A stretch of 64,000 nucleotides of DNA from Xiphophorus maculatus (GCF_002775205.1 NC_036460.1:3788056-3852055), one strand, 5' to 3'. Counted from the first letter of the stretch, positions 1-13,019 are shown. Notes: generated from the sequence alone by a model not told the origin. Made by a program: numbers and translations.

Positions 1-149
1 ATATTGTTGTTAATACGTGACTTTTTCTGTGTTGGTGAGAAATGCAAAGCAGGATTTTAACAATATTTAGGATTGTTTAAGACAAAAAAAACCCATCAAA
101 ACATTGGCTCATATGGCATTGTAATTAATTTATTTATAAAAGTAACAGT

Positions 150-530
150 TTCAAACTAAATATTTAATTTGCAAGCTTAATACTTAGCTTGCAAATACTT
201 AGCTCTGAACAGTCTAGCTCAGAACTTAATATTTAGTGAGCAAGCTAGCTATTTAGCTCCAAACTAAATGGCTAGCTTCTTTACTAAATATTTTATCATC
301 AAGCTAACTATTGAATTTACAATCCTAATATTTAGCTTCAAACTAAATATTTAATAGCATGCTTGCTGACTGTTTACTTAGCTTCACACTCACTATTTAG
401 TGTGCCATAAACTAAATAGCTAGCAACTATTTAGTTCCACAACTATTTAGTTCATATCTAAATAATTAGCTTAGTTCTGAGCAAGCTAAATATTTAGCTA
501 ATATGCTAATTTAGTTGCCAGTGAGCGGAA
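150..530. repeat. TTAGC/AAATA satellite-like repeat, copy 1
   Basis: Dense variants of a roughly 20-base motif, aaactaaatatttagcttgc, in both orientations, so the block is rich in short palindromes such as AAATATTTA. The same motif recurs at 7860-8300 and 13020-13170. Confidence 0.6.
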
Positions 531-539
531 GTAGACTTA

Positions 540-1284
540 TCAAAATAAAGGCTGGCTCTGATGAGCCTCTGAGCTAATATTTTATTAAAGCAAAAAATGG
601 CATTATAATTCTTGCAAAATGTCAAATTAAGGAACTTTGGACATTTGAAGTATTTTCCTGTTTGTCAGGGGCCTAAAGGACAATAACTATTTCATGATTC
701 CCACGTGTTTGTGTTTCAGTTGTCCTTTGTATTTGTTCTCCTATCATTTCTGGTTGCATTTATGTTAGTAAATGTCTAGCGGCTCCCACCAAATAAATCT
801 TAATGCAGAAAGTAAGGATATGGTAGCTAGTTTCTTTCAGTAGATTTGTTTAGTTTTTGACTATTTCTGAGGTCAGACACTGATGTTGGCTGATAAGGCC
901 CGTATCACAGTATCCGCTCTAACTCATTCCAAAGTGCAGGTTGGGGTCAGGAAATGAAATCCACAAATGAAATGAAAGTTGGGAGCAGAAAATAGACCAA
1001 ACATGTTTGTATATTGAACTATCACATATTCCCAAGGTAAACTTCTGGAAAACAGCCTCACACCATGATCCCCTAAAATGCAACAATCTAGTGTTCTTTT
1101 AGTAAATACTTGATCATTTGTAGCAAAGAATGAAAAATACTTCTAACATCACCGTGTGAAAAGCTCAGCCTCTGTTGACTATTTTTTTATATTAACTGAT
1201 TAATAATTAGATAGCAAAAGATGCTTAATAGGATTTTTTTCTTACAGAATTTAACCAGGTGAAGCTAAAACTGCTACTTGAATT
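540..1284. other. Intergenic, nothing recognised
   Basis: AT-rich sequence without a credible open frame, RNA gene or clear repeat boundary. Confidence 0.5.
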
Positions 1285-1405
1285 TTGGTAGAGATGGAAA
1301 GTATTTACTCAGTTACATTTGCTTGAGTAACATTTTGGAAAATTGTACTTTTTGCTTTTACTTTAGTAAAAGTGTCTTGAAGTAGTGCTACTTCACCCAC
1401 CTCTG
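1285..1405. mobile_element. Family C repeat fragment
   Basis: Contains tttactcagttacatttgc and ttactttagtaaaagtg-type motifs shared with the longer copies at 3195, 3965 and 17540. Short and truncated. Confidence 0.5.
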
Positions 1406-1559
1406 GTTCTGGATAAAACATACAGTATTTACAAACAAATATGCTTTTTTATCTGAAATTCAAAATTTTAATATTTTTTGTACAGTTTTGGCTTAATTGC
1501 AGCTCTGAGTATGTTGTTTTTCTTAGAGGAAACAGCCTTTATGTACTGTTTGTATAATC

Positions 1560-1655
1560 TTGTAAATAATCAATAATTAAATTAGTTGAAATAAAATTAT
1601 TTCAGTAATCGATTAATCACTACTAATCTGATTAATCGTTTCAGCCCTACTGTTT
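1560..1655. mobile_element. ATTAATC-rich transposon end
   Basis: Ends in attaatcgtttcagccctac, a terminal sequence common to fish non-autonomous DNA transposons. The same ATTAATCG-rich body appears at 43880-44250. Confidence 0.5.
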
Positions 1656-2209
1656 TATTTGAATAAATTATGTTGTTACTTTTAAAAAAAAAGAAAGGTG
1701 TGGGAGCATCACCTGTTATAATGTGTAACCGTGGCAACAAGGTATGTGTTTTACAATTGCGATTAGCTGTTTAGCATCTGAAAAGCTCAAATAATACTTG
1801 AACTCTGACCCCAGTTCCCAGAGAACTTGAATAGGAAGCTTTATGGCTGCAGAGCAGAGAGAGAAGGAGGAAGTTCAAACCTTCCCTTCCATCCATCATA
1901 ATGTTCAGAGATCATATCCCCTACTCCAACATCTCTCAATGAGTCAATGAGATGGGTTAGCAGAGCTTGATAACAACTGATGGTGTCAGCCAGGACACTG
2001 CTGTCTGGAAACTGAGCTGTTCGCTTGTCATGACGGTTGGATGAGACATACAGCAACAGTCTTCAGTCAGAGGCCTCTTCAGATTGGTTGAAAGGCTGAC
2101 TGCTTCTGGAGAAAGCATCAACATCAGCAGCTACTCTTTGAAGATGCGTGGATGATTTGAGTTACTTTAACATTTAATTTTTGTGTTTTTGATTAAATTA
2201 ACTGAACTT
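1656..2209. other. Intergenic, nothing recognised
   Basis: No credible gene; a 71-codon opposite-strand frame at 1841-2056 has no recognisable family or splice context. Confidence 0.5.
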
Positions 2210-2900
2210 GAGAGCAGGGTAGTTTGGTTTTTTTTTATTATAGTTTAGTTTTATTTCGTTGTGACTTTTTGTTTTCATCTAATTCAATTAGTTTTAATTA
2301 GTTTTTACAGAGTTTGCTAGTTTTGTTAGTTAAATATTGTTTCTATTTAGCTTTTATTAGGAAATTTCGTTGAATTCTGTTCAATGACAATAAATGCTAT
2401 CTATTCTATTCTATTCTATTATGGTCGTAGTTTTAGTTTCTTCACACATTGGTTAATTTTTAGGTGCAGAATTCAAAAGGTATTGTTTTGTGATTATGTT
2501 TACATTTATTGGGTAGTAAATACTCAACAGAAGATACTCTTTTAAAAAACTGTATCCATTTACTGTTCAACAATCAACAAACGTTTCCATTTTACGTGCT
2601 AGCATTAGCGCCTCCAGGAGGATTATGGAGCGCTGTAATTTGTCGACAGCTGACATAAACTGGTTGGGAAAACAAAGATCAATTTCACATCAATTCCAAA
2701 AGACTAACATAGATTTATAAGCAAGAAAATGAAGGATATTATATCTATAATTTCTGTGTGTTTTAGGTAGTTTTATAAACACACATTATAGTTCCAGTTA
2801 GTTATTGTTTTTCTCCATTAATTACCGTTTTCTCAATTTCAGTTGTTGTTATTTTGCTAGTTTAGTTAACTATAATTACCTTGCTTGGGAACAAATGCAC
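2210..2900. mobile_element. Family E element, copy 1
   Basis: About 690 bases sharing ordered blocks with 50360-50920: agtttagttttatttcgttg at the start, gttagttaaatattgtt, ggtgcagaattcaaaag, a tagc-gcctccaggaggattat block, and aactataattaccttgc at the end. The other copy has terminal inverted repeats (ggttataatagtt / aactataataacc), so this is probably a non-autonomous DNA transposon. A short (TCTAT)n tract lies inside at 2399-2423. Confidence 0.55.
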
Positions 2901-3194
2901 CATTTGTTGGTGACAATCGATTTTTCATCAGGTTCATTGATTGCTGCTCTACAGCGACATCTAGTGGTCCCAGTTGAAAACAGGAAGTGTAAACAGTGTG
3001 AGCTGCATACTGTCTGCAAGCTCTGATTTCCTGACCTGTTTAAGCTCTGGCAGCGGCAGAGTTGTGTTCTGGTGAGACCTGCAGGCCTCACCAGTAAAAA
3101 TAAGACACAACAGTATAAAATAATTTAACTATAAATCATTTAAAATAACAAAAAGTGATGTTTTATAGTAATCAGATGATCAAACTCCCTCTCT

Positions 3195-3668
3195 CTGCCT
3201 CAGTAATTAGTTACATTTACTCAGCTACTTTTACTTGAGTAACTTTTTTTGAGAAAATTTATTTTTACTACTCTGTGCTTTGAGTAATTTTATTATGAAG
3301 TATTTCCACTCTTGAGTAAAATTTCTGGATTTTCTACATGTCTTAACCAAAACTTCACCAGACTCAGACACACACCCGCAGTTTCTGTTAAAGTTTCATC
3401 CGTTTTTTATTGAAAGAAACTGATTTGGAAAAAAAAATATATTTTACCTGATTTTGTTATTTTTGAATTATGAATTGAATTATTGGGATTTTTGTTCTTA
3501 AAATACCAAAATTCCCACTTAACTTTATATTTTGGTCCATTTGATGATGTAATTTTTAAATATTAAATGATTGATCATTTGATCAGTTACTCAGTACTTG
3601 AGTTGACGTTTTACCTAATACTTTTTACTCTAACTTGAGTAAAAATTTTGGTTACTTTACCCACCTGT
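3195..3668. mobile_element. Family C element, reverse orientation
   Basis: Carries agttacatttactcagctac and the matching inner blocks of 17540-17975 in reverse order, ending in ttgagtaaaaattttggttac. Roughly 470 bases with inverted ends rich in ACTTGAGTAA. Confidence 0.6.
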
Positions 3669-3964
3669 GAAAACAATCAGGATAATTTAGTTGTACATAA
3701 TTCAAAAATGACAAAATTATGTTTTACAACAATCAGACTCCCAGTTTCTGCCTCCCTGTGACTCCCAGCTCTTTTTTCGGGTCCCAGGCCTGTAAATCCA
3801 GGCTTTGTGTGGGAGCTGGATTGAAACAATGACCATGTTAGCTGACCGAGAGCTGGCGGCCCGATCTGTGCTGACAGCATCTCCTCCCTTACAAACCGGC
3901 TGCTGGCCGGATTTAAAATGAGAGGAAGGTGAAAGGCTGGCCAGCGGAGGTGGTAGAGAAGAGT

Positions 3965-4290
3965 AAGAGTACCACTACTTCAACATGTTTTTACTCCATT
4001 AAGAGTAATTTGGTAAAAAGTTACTCAATTACTGAGTAGCTGATCAAATTATCAATCATTTAATATTTAAAAATTACACAGTCAGATGGATGAAATATAA
4101 AGTTAAGTGGAAATTTTGTCATTTTAAGGACAGAAATGACAGAAATACAAATAAATAACAAAAAAAAAATTAGCAAAATCAGGCAAATCAGTTTTTCAAT
4201 ATAGAACTCATGAAACTAATGAAAATAGGCTAAAGTGAAAAGTATTTGACTTTTAATAATCATAAACTTTCCAAGTCTGTTTTAGAAAAT
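3965..4290. mobile_element. Family C element, forward orientation, truncated
   Basis: Shares ctgatcaaattatcaatcat, taatatttaaaaattacac, and attttaaggacagaaatgac with the copy at 17540-17975; the right half is lost. Confidence 0.55.
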
Positions 4291-4299
4291 ACATAAAAA

Positions 4300-4452
4300 T
4301 ACGTAAAATCTAATTTTTTTGTGTGCAAATTTTAAATTTTTGGAGCTCAAAATTTTCAAAATTTTTGCTAAAAAAGTTTCTCAGATTAAGTTCAAAATTT
4401 CAGATTTCTTTGGTGGAAATTTGCTCCTCTATTTTTTTTATATCTGCCATTC
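4300..4452. mobile_element. Family A foldback element, right half
   Basis: Ends in ggaaatttgctcctctattt and tatatctgcca, the inverse of the family A start. Other internal blocks (gagctcaaaattttc) also match. Only one arm is present. Confidence 0.5.
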
Positions 4453-5069
4453 CCTAAAACGCCGTCGTACTGAACGCACTTTCAGTTGGGTTGGAAATCT
4501 CTTACGTTCTCACGGTTTGTTTCAAAAGTGTGGTCTCTGTGTGCCGTTAAATGCTCCTAACTAACAAACAGCAACATTATTCCTTTTGATTGGCTCCATT
4601 TTTGGTTGAATAAATTATTTAGGACTAATAAAAAACCCTGTCTGGGTCACATGCTGTACTTGGATCAGAAAGGATTCACGCTGCCAAGCAGAAATTTAGT
4701 TAGAGATAAACACATAAAATAAATCATTCAGCTCGCAGCTGCAGCTGCCTCCCTTAAATGCATCACACTTTCTCTAAAATAAGATCTAAGGCTTGCTGTT
4801 TCTATTTTCAGCTATTAGCCTTAAAATAACTTCCTGACCACAGAGCTGCTGTGCGCTCAAACAGAATTATCTAATTCAGTAAAATCAGTTTTTTATTATT
4901 TTATACAAATCCATAACATAAAATGGATTCTTCTTTGACAAAAATACAAAACATTTAGAGAAAAATGTCTAATTAATCAGTGACTGTTGCTGTAAGTTTG
5001 GATACAGAAAGACAAACAACTGTATAATAAACAGATATTCATGTACAAACATCATCAGCTTGAATTCCT
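4453..5069. other. Intergenic, nothing recognised
   Basis: No gene or clear repeat boundary; contains a Ser/Arg-rich 81-codon frame end that lacks any family signature. Confidence 0.5.
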
Positions 5070-5587
5070 GCGACAGCATGTACATAGTAATAAAAGGAGT
5101 AAATTTCTGCCAAAAAAACTCAGAATATTTTCTAGAAAAATCATGAAAATTTCTGACACTGGAAAGTCCTAAATTTTGGAGGAAAAAAAATCTGAAATTT
5201 TGAAATTAATCTCACAATTAATCTTGGATTGTTTTGATTTTCAAATGTCGAAAATCTTTGACTCAAAATTTTTGAGATTTTTTTTAGAAAAAACTGGAAC
5301 ATTTCTGAGCTCCAAAAGCTGAACATTTGTGAGAAAAAGCTCAGAAATTTTGAGGTTAATCTTTGAAATTTTCTAGGAAAAAACATGTACATTTTCGACC
5401 AAATTTCTGCAAAATGTTTCTATAGAATTTCTGAGACTTATCTAAAAGATTTTCTAGAACAAAACTCGGACATTTCTGAGTTTCAAAAATAAAAAAAGCT
5501 CTGACTTTTGAAATGTTAAAAAGTAAAAAATTTCCAAATTTTTTTTAGAAAATTTCTGAGATTTTTAGTGGAAATTTATGCCTACTT
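5070..5587. mobile_element. Family A foldback element
   Basis: Starts with gtaataaaaggagtaaattt and ends with ggaaatttatgcctactt, inverse of each other. The body is a chain of ATTTCTGAGNTC and its reverse complement, plus TTTTCTAGAAAAAAC blocks, so the sequence can fold on itself. Confidence 0.6.
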
Positions 5588-5624
5588 TATTAATTAATTA
5601 ATTAATTAATTAATTAATTAATTT
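5588..5624. repeat. (AATT)n microsatellite
   Basis: Uninterrupted AATT tetranucleotide tract directly at the right end of the foldback element. Confidence 0.8.
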
Positions 5625-5699
5625 GGTTGTACTGATTTGGAACAAATCGGATTCTTTTGTGCCGTAAAAAAGTTGGACATAGGTCGCATTTGCCTGCTG

Positions 5700-6170
5700 T
5701 GTGATTGTAGCCTTAAATCTCTTAAAGAGGCAGTGTCATGTAAAATGTACATTTTTAGCTTCACGTCATGTTATGATGTTTTTCCTTCATGAAAATCAAA
5801 CCTGGAGTGTTGATTTGATGTTTAAGAAATCTTTTAATCTTTATCGCAACCGTTCAGCTGTCCAAAACACCTGGGTGGACGAAGCCCCGCCTTCAAGGAT
5901 GGAGCTCCTCCCCCACTCAGCTCTTTCAGACTAGCCAGCAGCAATTAGCAAACACCTGGTGGAACTGCTGAGCTCATCATAGGAGCTACTTCTCAGTTCA
6001 ACGCTGGTAAAAACGTTTTTAAAGGGTTAATAGAGGAGCCATGTTGTGCTGACTTCCTGAAGGTGAAGCTTCAGAAAGAGCAGGAGCTTTTAAAGAGACG
6101 GAGGCCCAATTTCAAAGTGTTAAATCACAAAGAAACATTTAGTTTAAGTCACACTTGATATATACAGCAT
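5700..6170. mobile_element. Family F dispersed repeat, copy 1
   Basis: Matches 60825-61290 over many blocks: cagactagccagcagcaatt, aactgctgagctcatcatag, gagctacttctcag, aaagggttaatagaggagcc, and aaagagacggaggcccaatt. No inverted ends are evident; the type is unresolved. Confidence 0.6.
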
Positions 6171-6289
6171 TTTAATTACAACTGAAGGTAACATAGTGAC
6201 TTGATTATGCTATAAAATGGTACTATTTGCCTGGAAAATACATTCTACTTTAATACAGAGGATACTTTTCTTTGGTTGGCTGGTAAGAC

Positions 6290-6540
6290 AATGTCATTAA
6301 AGGGTTAATAGAGGCAGAGCTTCAGAAAGAGCAGGACTTTTTAAAGAGACAGAGGCCCAATTTCAGGGCATTAAATCAGGAAGTAAAATGTATATATTTA
6401 TATACATATATGTGTAAAATATTTTTATAACAACTAAAGTTAACATAGTTACTTGATTCTGCTATAAAATAACATAATGTGGCTGGAAAACACACAGTGC
6501 TGCCCATTTAAATCCAGCAGCTTGCACAAATAAAACATGA
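6290..6540. mobile_element. Family F dispersed repeat, truncated tandem copy
   Basis: Repeats the 3' part of the preceding copy (aaagggttaatagaggcaga, aaagagacagaggcccaatt) about 230 bases further on. Confidence 0.55.
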
Positions 6541-6699
6541 TTAACTAAAGCTCCTTTAAGTTGTCATTTAAAATTTTGATTAATTTCTATTTAATTATGT
6601 AAAACATCTTCATTCTGGTGATGAGCAGTTCTCTAAACAAGCCTGGTTCTGCTGCTTTGTCAAACTTTTTCTTGTTTTTCTCCCTCTTTTAATCGCTGT

Positions 6700-7027
6700 A
6701 AGGCAGCTCCACCTCTGCCTGCCCAAATATGGGCGTGTCAGTCCGGCCTCCAGCCAATCAGCTGCCTGGATTCGTCCCTCCAAGAGATGCCATGGGTTTG
6801 GGCCAGGCCTGAGTTTCAGTGAGGGGAGCAACAAGCTGGCTGAAGGGGGCAAAGGGGAGCAGAGAGACGGGGAAAAGATATTTATGATTTAAAAAAATAA
6901 TAATTATAACAAGAGGAAGAAAAGCAGCAGAGTGATGTGAGGAGGGAAAACTGATTTCTGCTGCTGCAGGTGGAGGTGTGTCACATTTAAACCTCTGGAG
7001 GAAACACACTGAGGTTGGGAAGTAAAG
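6700..7027 (+). promoter_or_regulatory. Candidate promoter and non-coding first exon
   Basis: Unlike its AT-rich surroundings, this stretch has a perfect CArg-type box CCAAATATGG at about 6723-6732, a CCAAT box (AGCCAATCAGC) about 30 bases later and a purine-rich transcribed-looking segment that ends in AAAG/gtaatt at 7027, a plausible splice donor. No sustained open frame occurs. The next known exon on this strand is 17307, so it could be the first exon of the scaffold gene. SRF control through the CArG box would suit a cytoskeletal scaffold. The link is inference without transcript data. Confidence 0.35.
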
Positions 7028-7859
7028 GTAATTATTATCTGTTTGTGATTTTTCAGCTGATTTAACAAAGCAGCATTCAAACATTTTCATCCGACTAATT
7101 TATCTCTGGAAACCTTGTTTAATTTAATGTTGAGTTTTGGCGGGACGGTTTATGCAGCAGTCTCCACTCTGCTGATTTTGGAGAGCATAACAATGGAGTG
7201 CTGTTTAAATGCAAAGACGGTTTTAGTTAGACAGCTGCCGCCTGTGTTTATTCCAACATGCCAGTGGCCGGGTACAAACACTCCAGCATTCACTCAGGGT
7301 TATGCTATTTATTTGCAGCGTGACATGTCACTGGAATCTCGTTAAGCAACACACCAGACTTTTAAATGTTTTACATTTTGCTGATTGTTTGTTGTGTTTT
7401 TTGCTATATGCCACCTGAATGATCAAAATATTTACTTGGTTTTAAAAGCTGCGCTGCTTCTGGGTGTCATTCTGCGAAATAGCTGCTGCCTGAATGCTAA
7501 ACGGCGGCGGCAGCTGCAGGATGACGGTCATAGGATCTGTTTGTCCCCCCAGTTCCAGCTCAAGCCCTCAGCCTGGTATGCATGACGCCCCAAAGTGGGC
7601 GCAGCCGTCAAAACACTCTCTCTTGTAGAGGATCTCCGACGTTTCTGTGTCACTGCGTGAGATTGCAGAAACCTGATTTAAGATGAGATTCAAGACGGTT
7701 ATAATCTGTCATTTGGTGGTTTTCTACGGGGAGCCGATTGTAAAGCTAAAAAAATTAACAGCAATAGTTTGGGTCATTTAGCTTTTTATGAGAGGAAAAT
7801 ATATGGAGGTCTATTTATCAAAGTCATATTTTCACCTTATTATTCATTAATTTATAAAT

Positions 7860-8300
7860 TTCACATTTTTAGACTAAATATTTCATTAACAAGCTAAATA
7901 TTTTACAAATTAAATAATTAGTTAATTAGTTAGCTAATTACATAGTTTGCACACCAACAAATATTAAGCTCAGAACAATATATTAAGTTAGTAAGCTAAA
8001 TATCTAACTTACAAGCTACATATTTAGTTAGCAAACTAAATATGTAGTTTGGAGCCAATTATTTACTTGTTAAACTAAATATTTAGTTTGGAGCTGTACA
8101 TTTAAATTATAAACTACATATTTAGCTTGCTAACTAAATAGTTAGCTGCAAATCAACTATTTAGTTAGTAAGCTAAATATTTAATTTCAAATTAACTATT
8201 TAGCAAGACAAATATGTATGTGACAAACTAAATGTTTAGCTAACTATATATTTAGATAACAAGCTAAGTAATTTGATGCAAGTTATATATTTAGATTTAA
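7860..8300. repeat. TTAGC/AAATA satellite-like repeat, copy 2
   Basis: About 20 variants of ctaaatatttagcttgcaaa in both orientations, as at 150-530. Confidence 0.6.
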
Positions 8301-8804
8301 ACTGTGACACTTACTAATTAATAACATGGTAAAGACAAAACTTTGAAAAATGAAAATCCACTTTTTTATTTTTTTTTATACGACAGGCCAGATAATCCAA
8401 ATTATTTTTGCTAATTTTTTATTTTAACTTTACAAATGGCTCTGCATGCTGTTGCTCCTGCTGAAGTCAGTTTTCATGTGAGATTCTGGGTAAAGGGAAC
8501 AAACGGCATCATGAAGACCAAAAAACAGAGCCGCAACATTTAAAACATGCTGTAAAACCTGCGTATTAAAGCCTGTTCACGTGTTACAATGGTCTCCCTC
8601 TTATCTTCACCTGTTTTTACAAAAACCAGACAAACGTCTCGGTTTCCAGATGTGCAGAACTGATGGAGGCAGACATTAAAAAAGCTGCAGCTGTAATTTA
8701 AATGAAACATGGCTCCACAAAGTGTTGACTCAGAGGGCTGAATGCAAAAGCACTCCACACTTTTCAGATGATTAGTTTTAATTCTCCTACCGTATCCCAA
8801 TAAC

Positions 8805-8975
8805 ATACGTACAACAGCGTATTGGGGCCATTGCAGATAGAAATAGAGGAGGCAGATTTCTGCCAAAAAACTGATATTTTGAGATTGATGTCAGAAATTT
8901 TGTAGAAAAAATAAGGCGATTTCTGACTTTTTAAAGTCCAACATTTTCCAGTGTTTTCTAGGAAACAGACAATAT
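8805..8975. mobile_element. Family A foldback element, left half
   Basis: Begins ggggccattgcagatagaaa, then gaggaggcagatttctgcca, the typical left end. Truncated after ttttctaggaaac. Confidence 0.5.
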
Positions 8976-9827
8976 CCAAATAAAACCCTTTAAAGTTTGT
9001 GGTTCGTATTGTAACAAAAAGTGAAATTAATACTTTTGTAATGCTGTACATGCAAATCAACTGTTACTGTTTCGCATTGGTTGAAATATGCATTGATACT
9101 GCAGCGTAGCAGAAAGGAAATCCTTTCAGAAATGAGATGATGGATGAAGATGGTCATCATCAGTTTCCTGGCGACGAACTTTGGGCGGTGGGCAGCGGGT
9201 GGGCTTGGACCAGGACTAACGGGTCAAGTGGTGTCATGAGTTTGCTTCATGAGGAAACGCCGCCTGACGTACGTTGGAGCGTGAACTTCCCTCAGACAAG
9301 AAAGGAAAACTTAAATAAAGCAACAAATCCAGCCCACACTCACACCTTCAGGATTATATTGAAATTACTCCACAGTTTTATTTCCAACAAGTTTTCTAGC
9401 TTCTGTTCCTGCATCTGATCCCATCAAACAACAGAAGCTGTTTGTGAGATGTGAATCGGTAAATTTGTAACTCTGCTTCCTGTTTACATGGAGGCATTTC
9501 CTGTCCAGAGGCAGACGCCTGCGGGTGTGCCTTGGTTTTTTTTTTTCATCTGATGTTTAAAATTAGGGGGAACACCCTCTGATCTATCTCTGACAGATCT
9601 GGAAATTGTGCTGCTCGGAGGTTGCTCCTATCTAAAGAGGCTGGAGGCTTCCTGAAACGTTCTGCTCCTACGGCCCCCGAGGGCGGCCATCTTGGATGGA
9701 GGTGCTGAGCATCATGGCTTGTTTTAGCATTCATTCACTCAACTTATCGTTACTGAATATTTATTCACTTTAATCAAAATTTTTAATTGGTTCCAAGCAG
9801 CCAGTCAGGTCCTACAGAGAGTCCTGC

Positions 9828-10315
9828 ACTGGAAAAACATAAAATATTAAAAAGTATTTTTGCTCTACTTTCTAGTACAAATATCTTATTACATTTGAAA
9901 TAAAACAAAAGTAACTTACAAGTAACTTCTCAGCAAGAGATATGAGCTTGTTTTAAGTAAGTCTTTAATATTGATTTAAATTTTTTTTATAGTTTTACTG
10001 GTAGATTATTCCACTTATTTCACAATCAATGGGCACTGTGCTGTTACCTGGCAACCCCGGCCAAGCCCAGCCCGTTACCTAGCAACCTACTGGCAGATTA
10101 TTTCACTTGTTAGCAGTGAAATAATCTGCCAGACAAACTAGTACTTTATTAAAAAAAATCTAAATTAATGAATTATTGACTTAAAACAAGCTTCTATATC
10201 TTGCTGACAAATGATTTGTAAGTTAGTTGTGTTTTATTTCAAGTGTACTAAAATATTTCCCCTAAAACTGACCAAAAATCAAAAAACACTTGGTAAGATT
10301 TTGTGTTTTTGTTGT
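9828..10315. mobile_element. Family B foldback element
   Basis: Left end cactggaaaaacataaaata and right end gattttgtgtttttgttgtg are inverted copies. Inner arms also pair: acttacaagtaacttctcag with atttgtaagttagttgtg, and gcagattatttcactt twice around a small centre. It has no open frame; a miniature DNA transposon with long inverted repeats is likely. Confidence 0.65.
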
Positions 10316-10455
10316 GTTTAAACATGTGGATGAATAATGTCTTTTTGTACCCAAAGACATGTTGCACATAGATTTTGTTCATAAAAATGGAAAAGGTTTC
10401 CATTTTTCTGAGATTTCAAAACATTGGGTTTTTCGTGCTGCAAATTATTTCGGTA

Positions 10456-10920
10456 CACTGCAAAAACAAAATATTACAAAATGATTTCTTGTGAAAATAT
10501 CTTAGTACAGTTGAAATAACACAAAAATAACATTTGCAGCAACATTTGAGTTTGTTTTCAGTCAGTAATTTCCTAATATTGATGAAAAACTACAAAATCC
10601 ATTGACATATTATTTCACTTATAACAAGACCTTTTTCCCATGTTTTAAGTGAAATAATCTGCCAGTGGAACTAGAACTGGGTTGCCAGGCAACGGGTTGG
10701 GCTTGGCTGGAGTTGCTAGGTAACGACGCAAGATATCGAAACTTGTTTTAAATAAATAGTTCGCTAATAATAATGAAAAGGTATTGGTTCCACTGTTAGA
10801 TTTTTTTCACTCATATCATTTTTCCTAAAAGAGAAATAATCTGTCACTAGAGCTAGCATTTTTTCATCAATATTAAGGAATTATTCACTTACAACAAGTC
10901 TTCTCTAATTTTTTAGAGAC
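10456..10920. mobile_element. Family B foldback element, right end lost
   Basis: Begins cactgcaaaaacaaaatatt and shares the central caggcaacgggttgggcttg block with the copies at 45400 and 57190; the right arm stops near acaacaagtcttctctaa. Confidence 0.6.
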
Positions 10921-11110
10921 ACAAACTTCAGCTTATCTTTTGAGTTTAGGAGTCTGAAAGATAACGTTACTGGATAAACTATTCCTCTGAGAAGTGTTGG
11001 GAACATGGAGAGCTGCGTTCAGCCATCTGATGTGTTTACAGTTAGCGTAGCGCCCTGAATAGAAACAGCTTCCCCTCCTCCAGACGTGTGATTGTCCTAA
11101 AATTAGATCC

Positions 11111-11130
11111 AAAAAAAAAAAAAAAAAAAA
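11111..11130. repeat. Poly(A) tract
   Basis: About 20 consecutive A after gatcc; no retroposon boundary recognised. Confidence 0.7.
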
Positions 11131-11599
11131 CTTTTGGTGCTATCTGCCCAGACTGCCACCAATTGTGAGAAAGTTCAGCGGTATTTCCTGAGTGTGAACT
11201 CCTGCGCACGCAGGAGAGGAGAAAATATTTTTATGTCTGTTATCTGGTTTCTGCTGATAATACCTCGCTCTACAAATAAATCCCAAACACGTCCTCAGCT
11301 GTCTGTCACGCGCCGGAGGAGGCGTTCATATCAACTGTTTAGAGCTCAGCGTGGGGCTTGTTCTCTTTGGGCCGACGGCTGATGCTCCAGTTCAGGCAGA
11401 GCAGAGTCAACTACAACGTCTCTGACGGGTCCACAGACCTGGAGAAACCTCAGAGACGGGTCAGGATCTTCCTTCATGTGACCTCTGGTTTGACCTCTGC
11501 TCAGGCAAACAGAGAAGATGGCTCGTGAAGTGAAAGGGTGAATTTGGGAGCGACTGTTTGGAGATTATAAGAGACGAGAACCGTGGGGTGCTAACACGT

Positions 11600-12124
11600 G
11601 ATGCCATAGAGCCATTGTAGATAGAAAAAAAAACTAAACCCAGAATTTTTTACAATTTAATCTCAGAAATTTCCTTTAAACAAAACTGGAAATTGTACAA
11701 GTTTCAAAAGTCAGTTTTGAACTTTTGGAAAGTTTTCTAGTTTCGAAATTCAAAACTTTTAAACTTTTGGAAAATTTTCAAGTTTAAAAATTCAAACTTT
11801 TTGACTTTTATGTTTGAAACTTCTCAGAGGTAGAAAATATTGACTTTTGCAAAAAAAAAAAAAAATTTGTTTCAAAAGTCACAAATTTTTGATGTTTGGA
11901 AATTTTCCAAATTTCAAAAGTCAAAGGTGTCAACATTTTGTACATTTAGTTTTTTGTTTGTTTTAAAAAAAATTTTTTTTACAAAATTTCTGAGCTCAAA
12001 AATTCAGTTTTGTCTAGCAAATCTTTGACTATTCAAACTTTTTTCTTTCAGTTTTTTGTAGAAAAATCTGAAATTTTTTAGAAAATATTTGTTTTCTAAA
12101 ATTATGATGCGCCTCTAATAGTAA
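11600..12124. mobile_element. Family A foldback element
   Basis: Left end gagccattgtagatagaaaa, right end attatgatgcgcctctaata. The inside is a run of CAAAAGTC / GACTTTTG and AATTTTC / GAAAATT inverted pieces. Confidence 0.6.
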
Positions 12125-13019
12125 GCTTCTCTCAGCAGGCCTGTTTGCAAACAGGAAGTGAAAAGAACAGAGCAGGATGGCTTACCAAAGTAAAACCGGA
12201 AACTGCCATTAAGAAATTCAAACTGAAGACATCAAATCACAGCTGAATAAACAAAGTTCATCACATGTCATTTATTTGGTGGCAACAACTACCTTCCTCT
12301 AAAACATTTAAAGCTCACAGAGGGAACGATGGAGGCCGATGCAAACGGAAATGTTTCTTCTTTTAGACTTTATGAGGAATAACTAGCTGAGTCGCTTCAG
12401 GGCTTTTTAAACTCTTTTCTGCTAATAAAAGCAGCCGCAATAACAAACCTGCCAAGTTAATCCCGCTGCTGTTAGACAAACCGCGGCTCCAACTCTCCTC
12501 GGCTTCCTTATCTTCAGGTTCAGAACTTCACAAGCAGCCGGGCTTCAACAACACGTCGCAGCCTCAGGCGTCAATCATAAGGTTTTACACTTCTTCCTTT
12601 TTTTGCTCTAAAATGTTAATTTCAGTTTAAGAAAGTGTGTCTGCAGAAATAGTCGCAGTAACTTCTCAAATACAACATGTCAGATTATTTTCCAAATGTT
12701 TTTCTTCTGTTTTCTGTGAGGAAGGAAAGATGAAGAAGATCCAAGTTTATTTTTAAAACCTTTTTAGTCAATTTATAACAGGATTTTGGTGAAAATGTTT
12801 TTCTGGCTCACAGGGTTAAAGTTAAATTAGTTCCTATTCATTATTTACCAGCTAAAATCTCCAAACATGAACCGCAGCAAAGAGTTAAGAGTTGATCTGT
12901 CTGATATTTTTAAAATCTTCTAATTTGCTTCAAAAAGCATAAACAACAATAAAATCTGAAATGTTCTTACAGTTTTAATCTGGGTTGTGTGAGACATATC
13001 TGCTTCAAATGAAATACTG

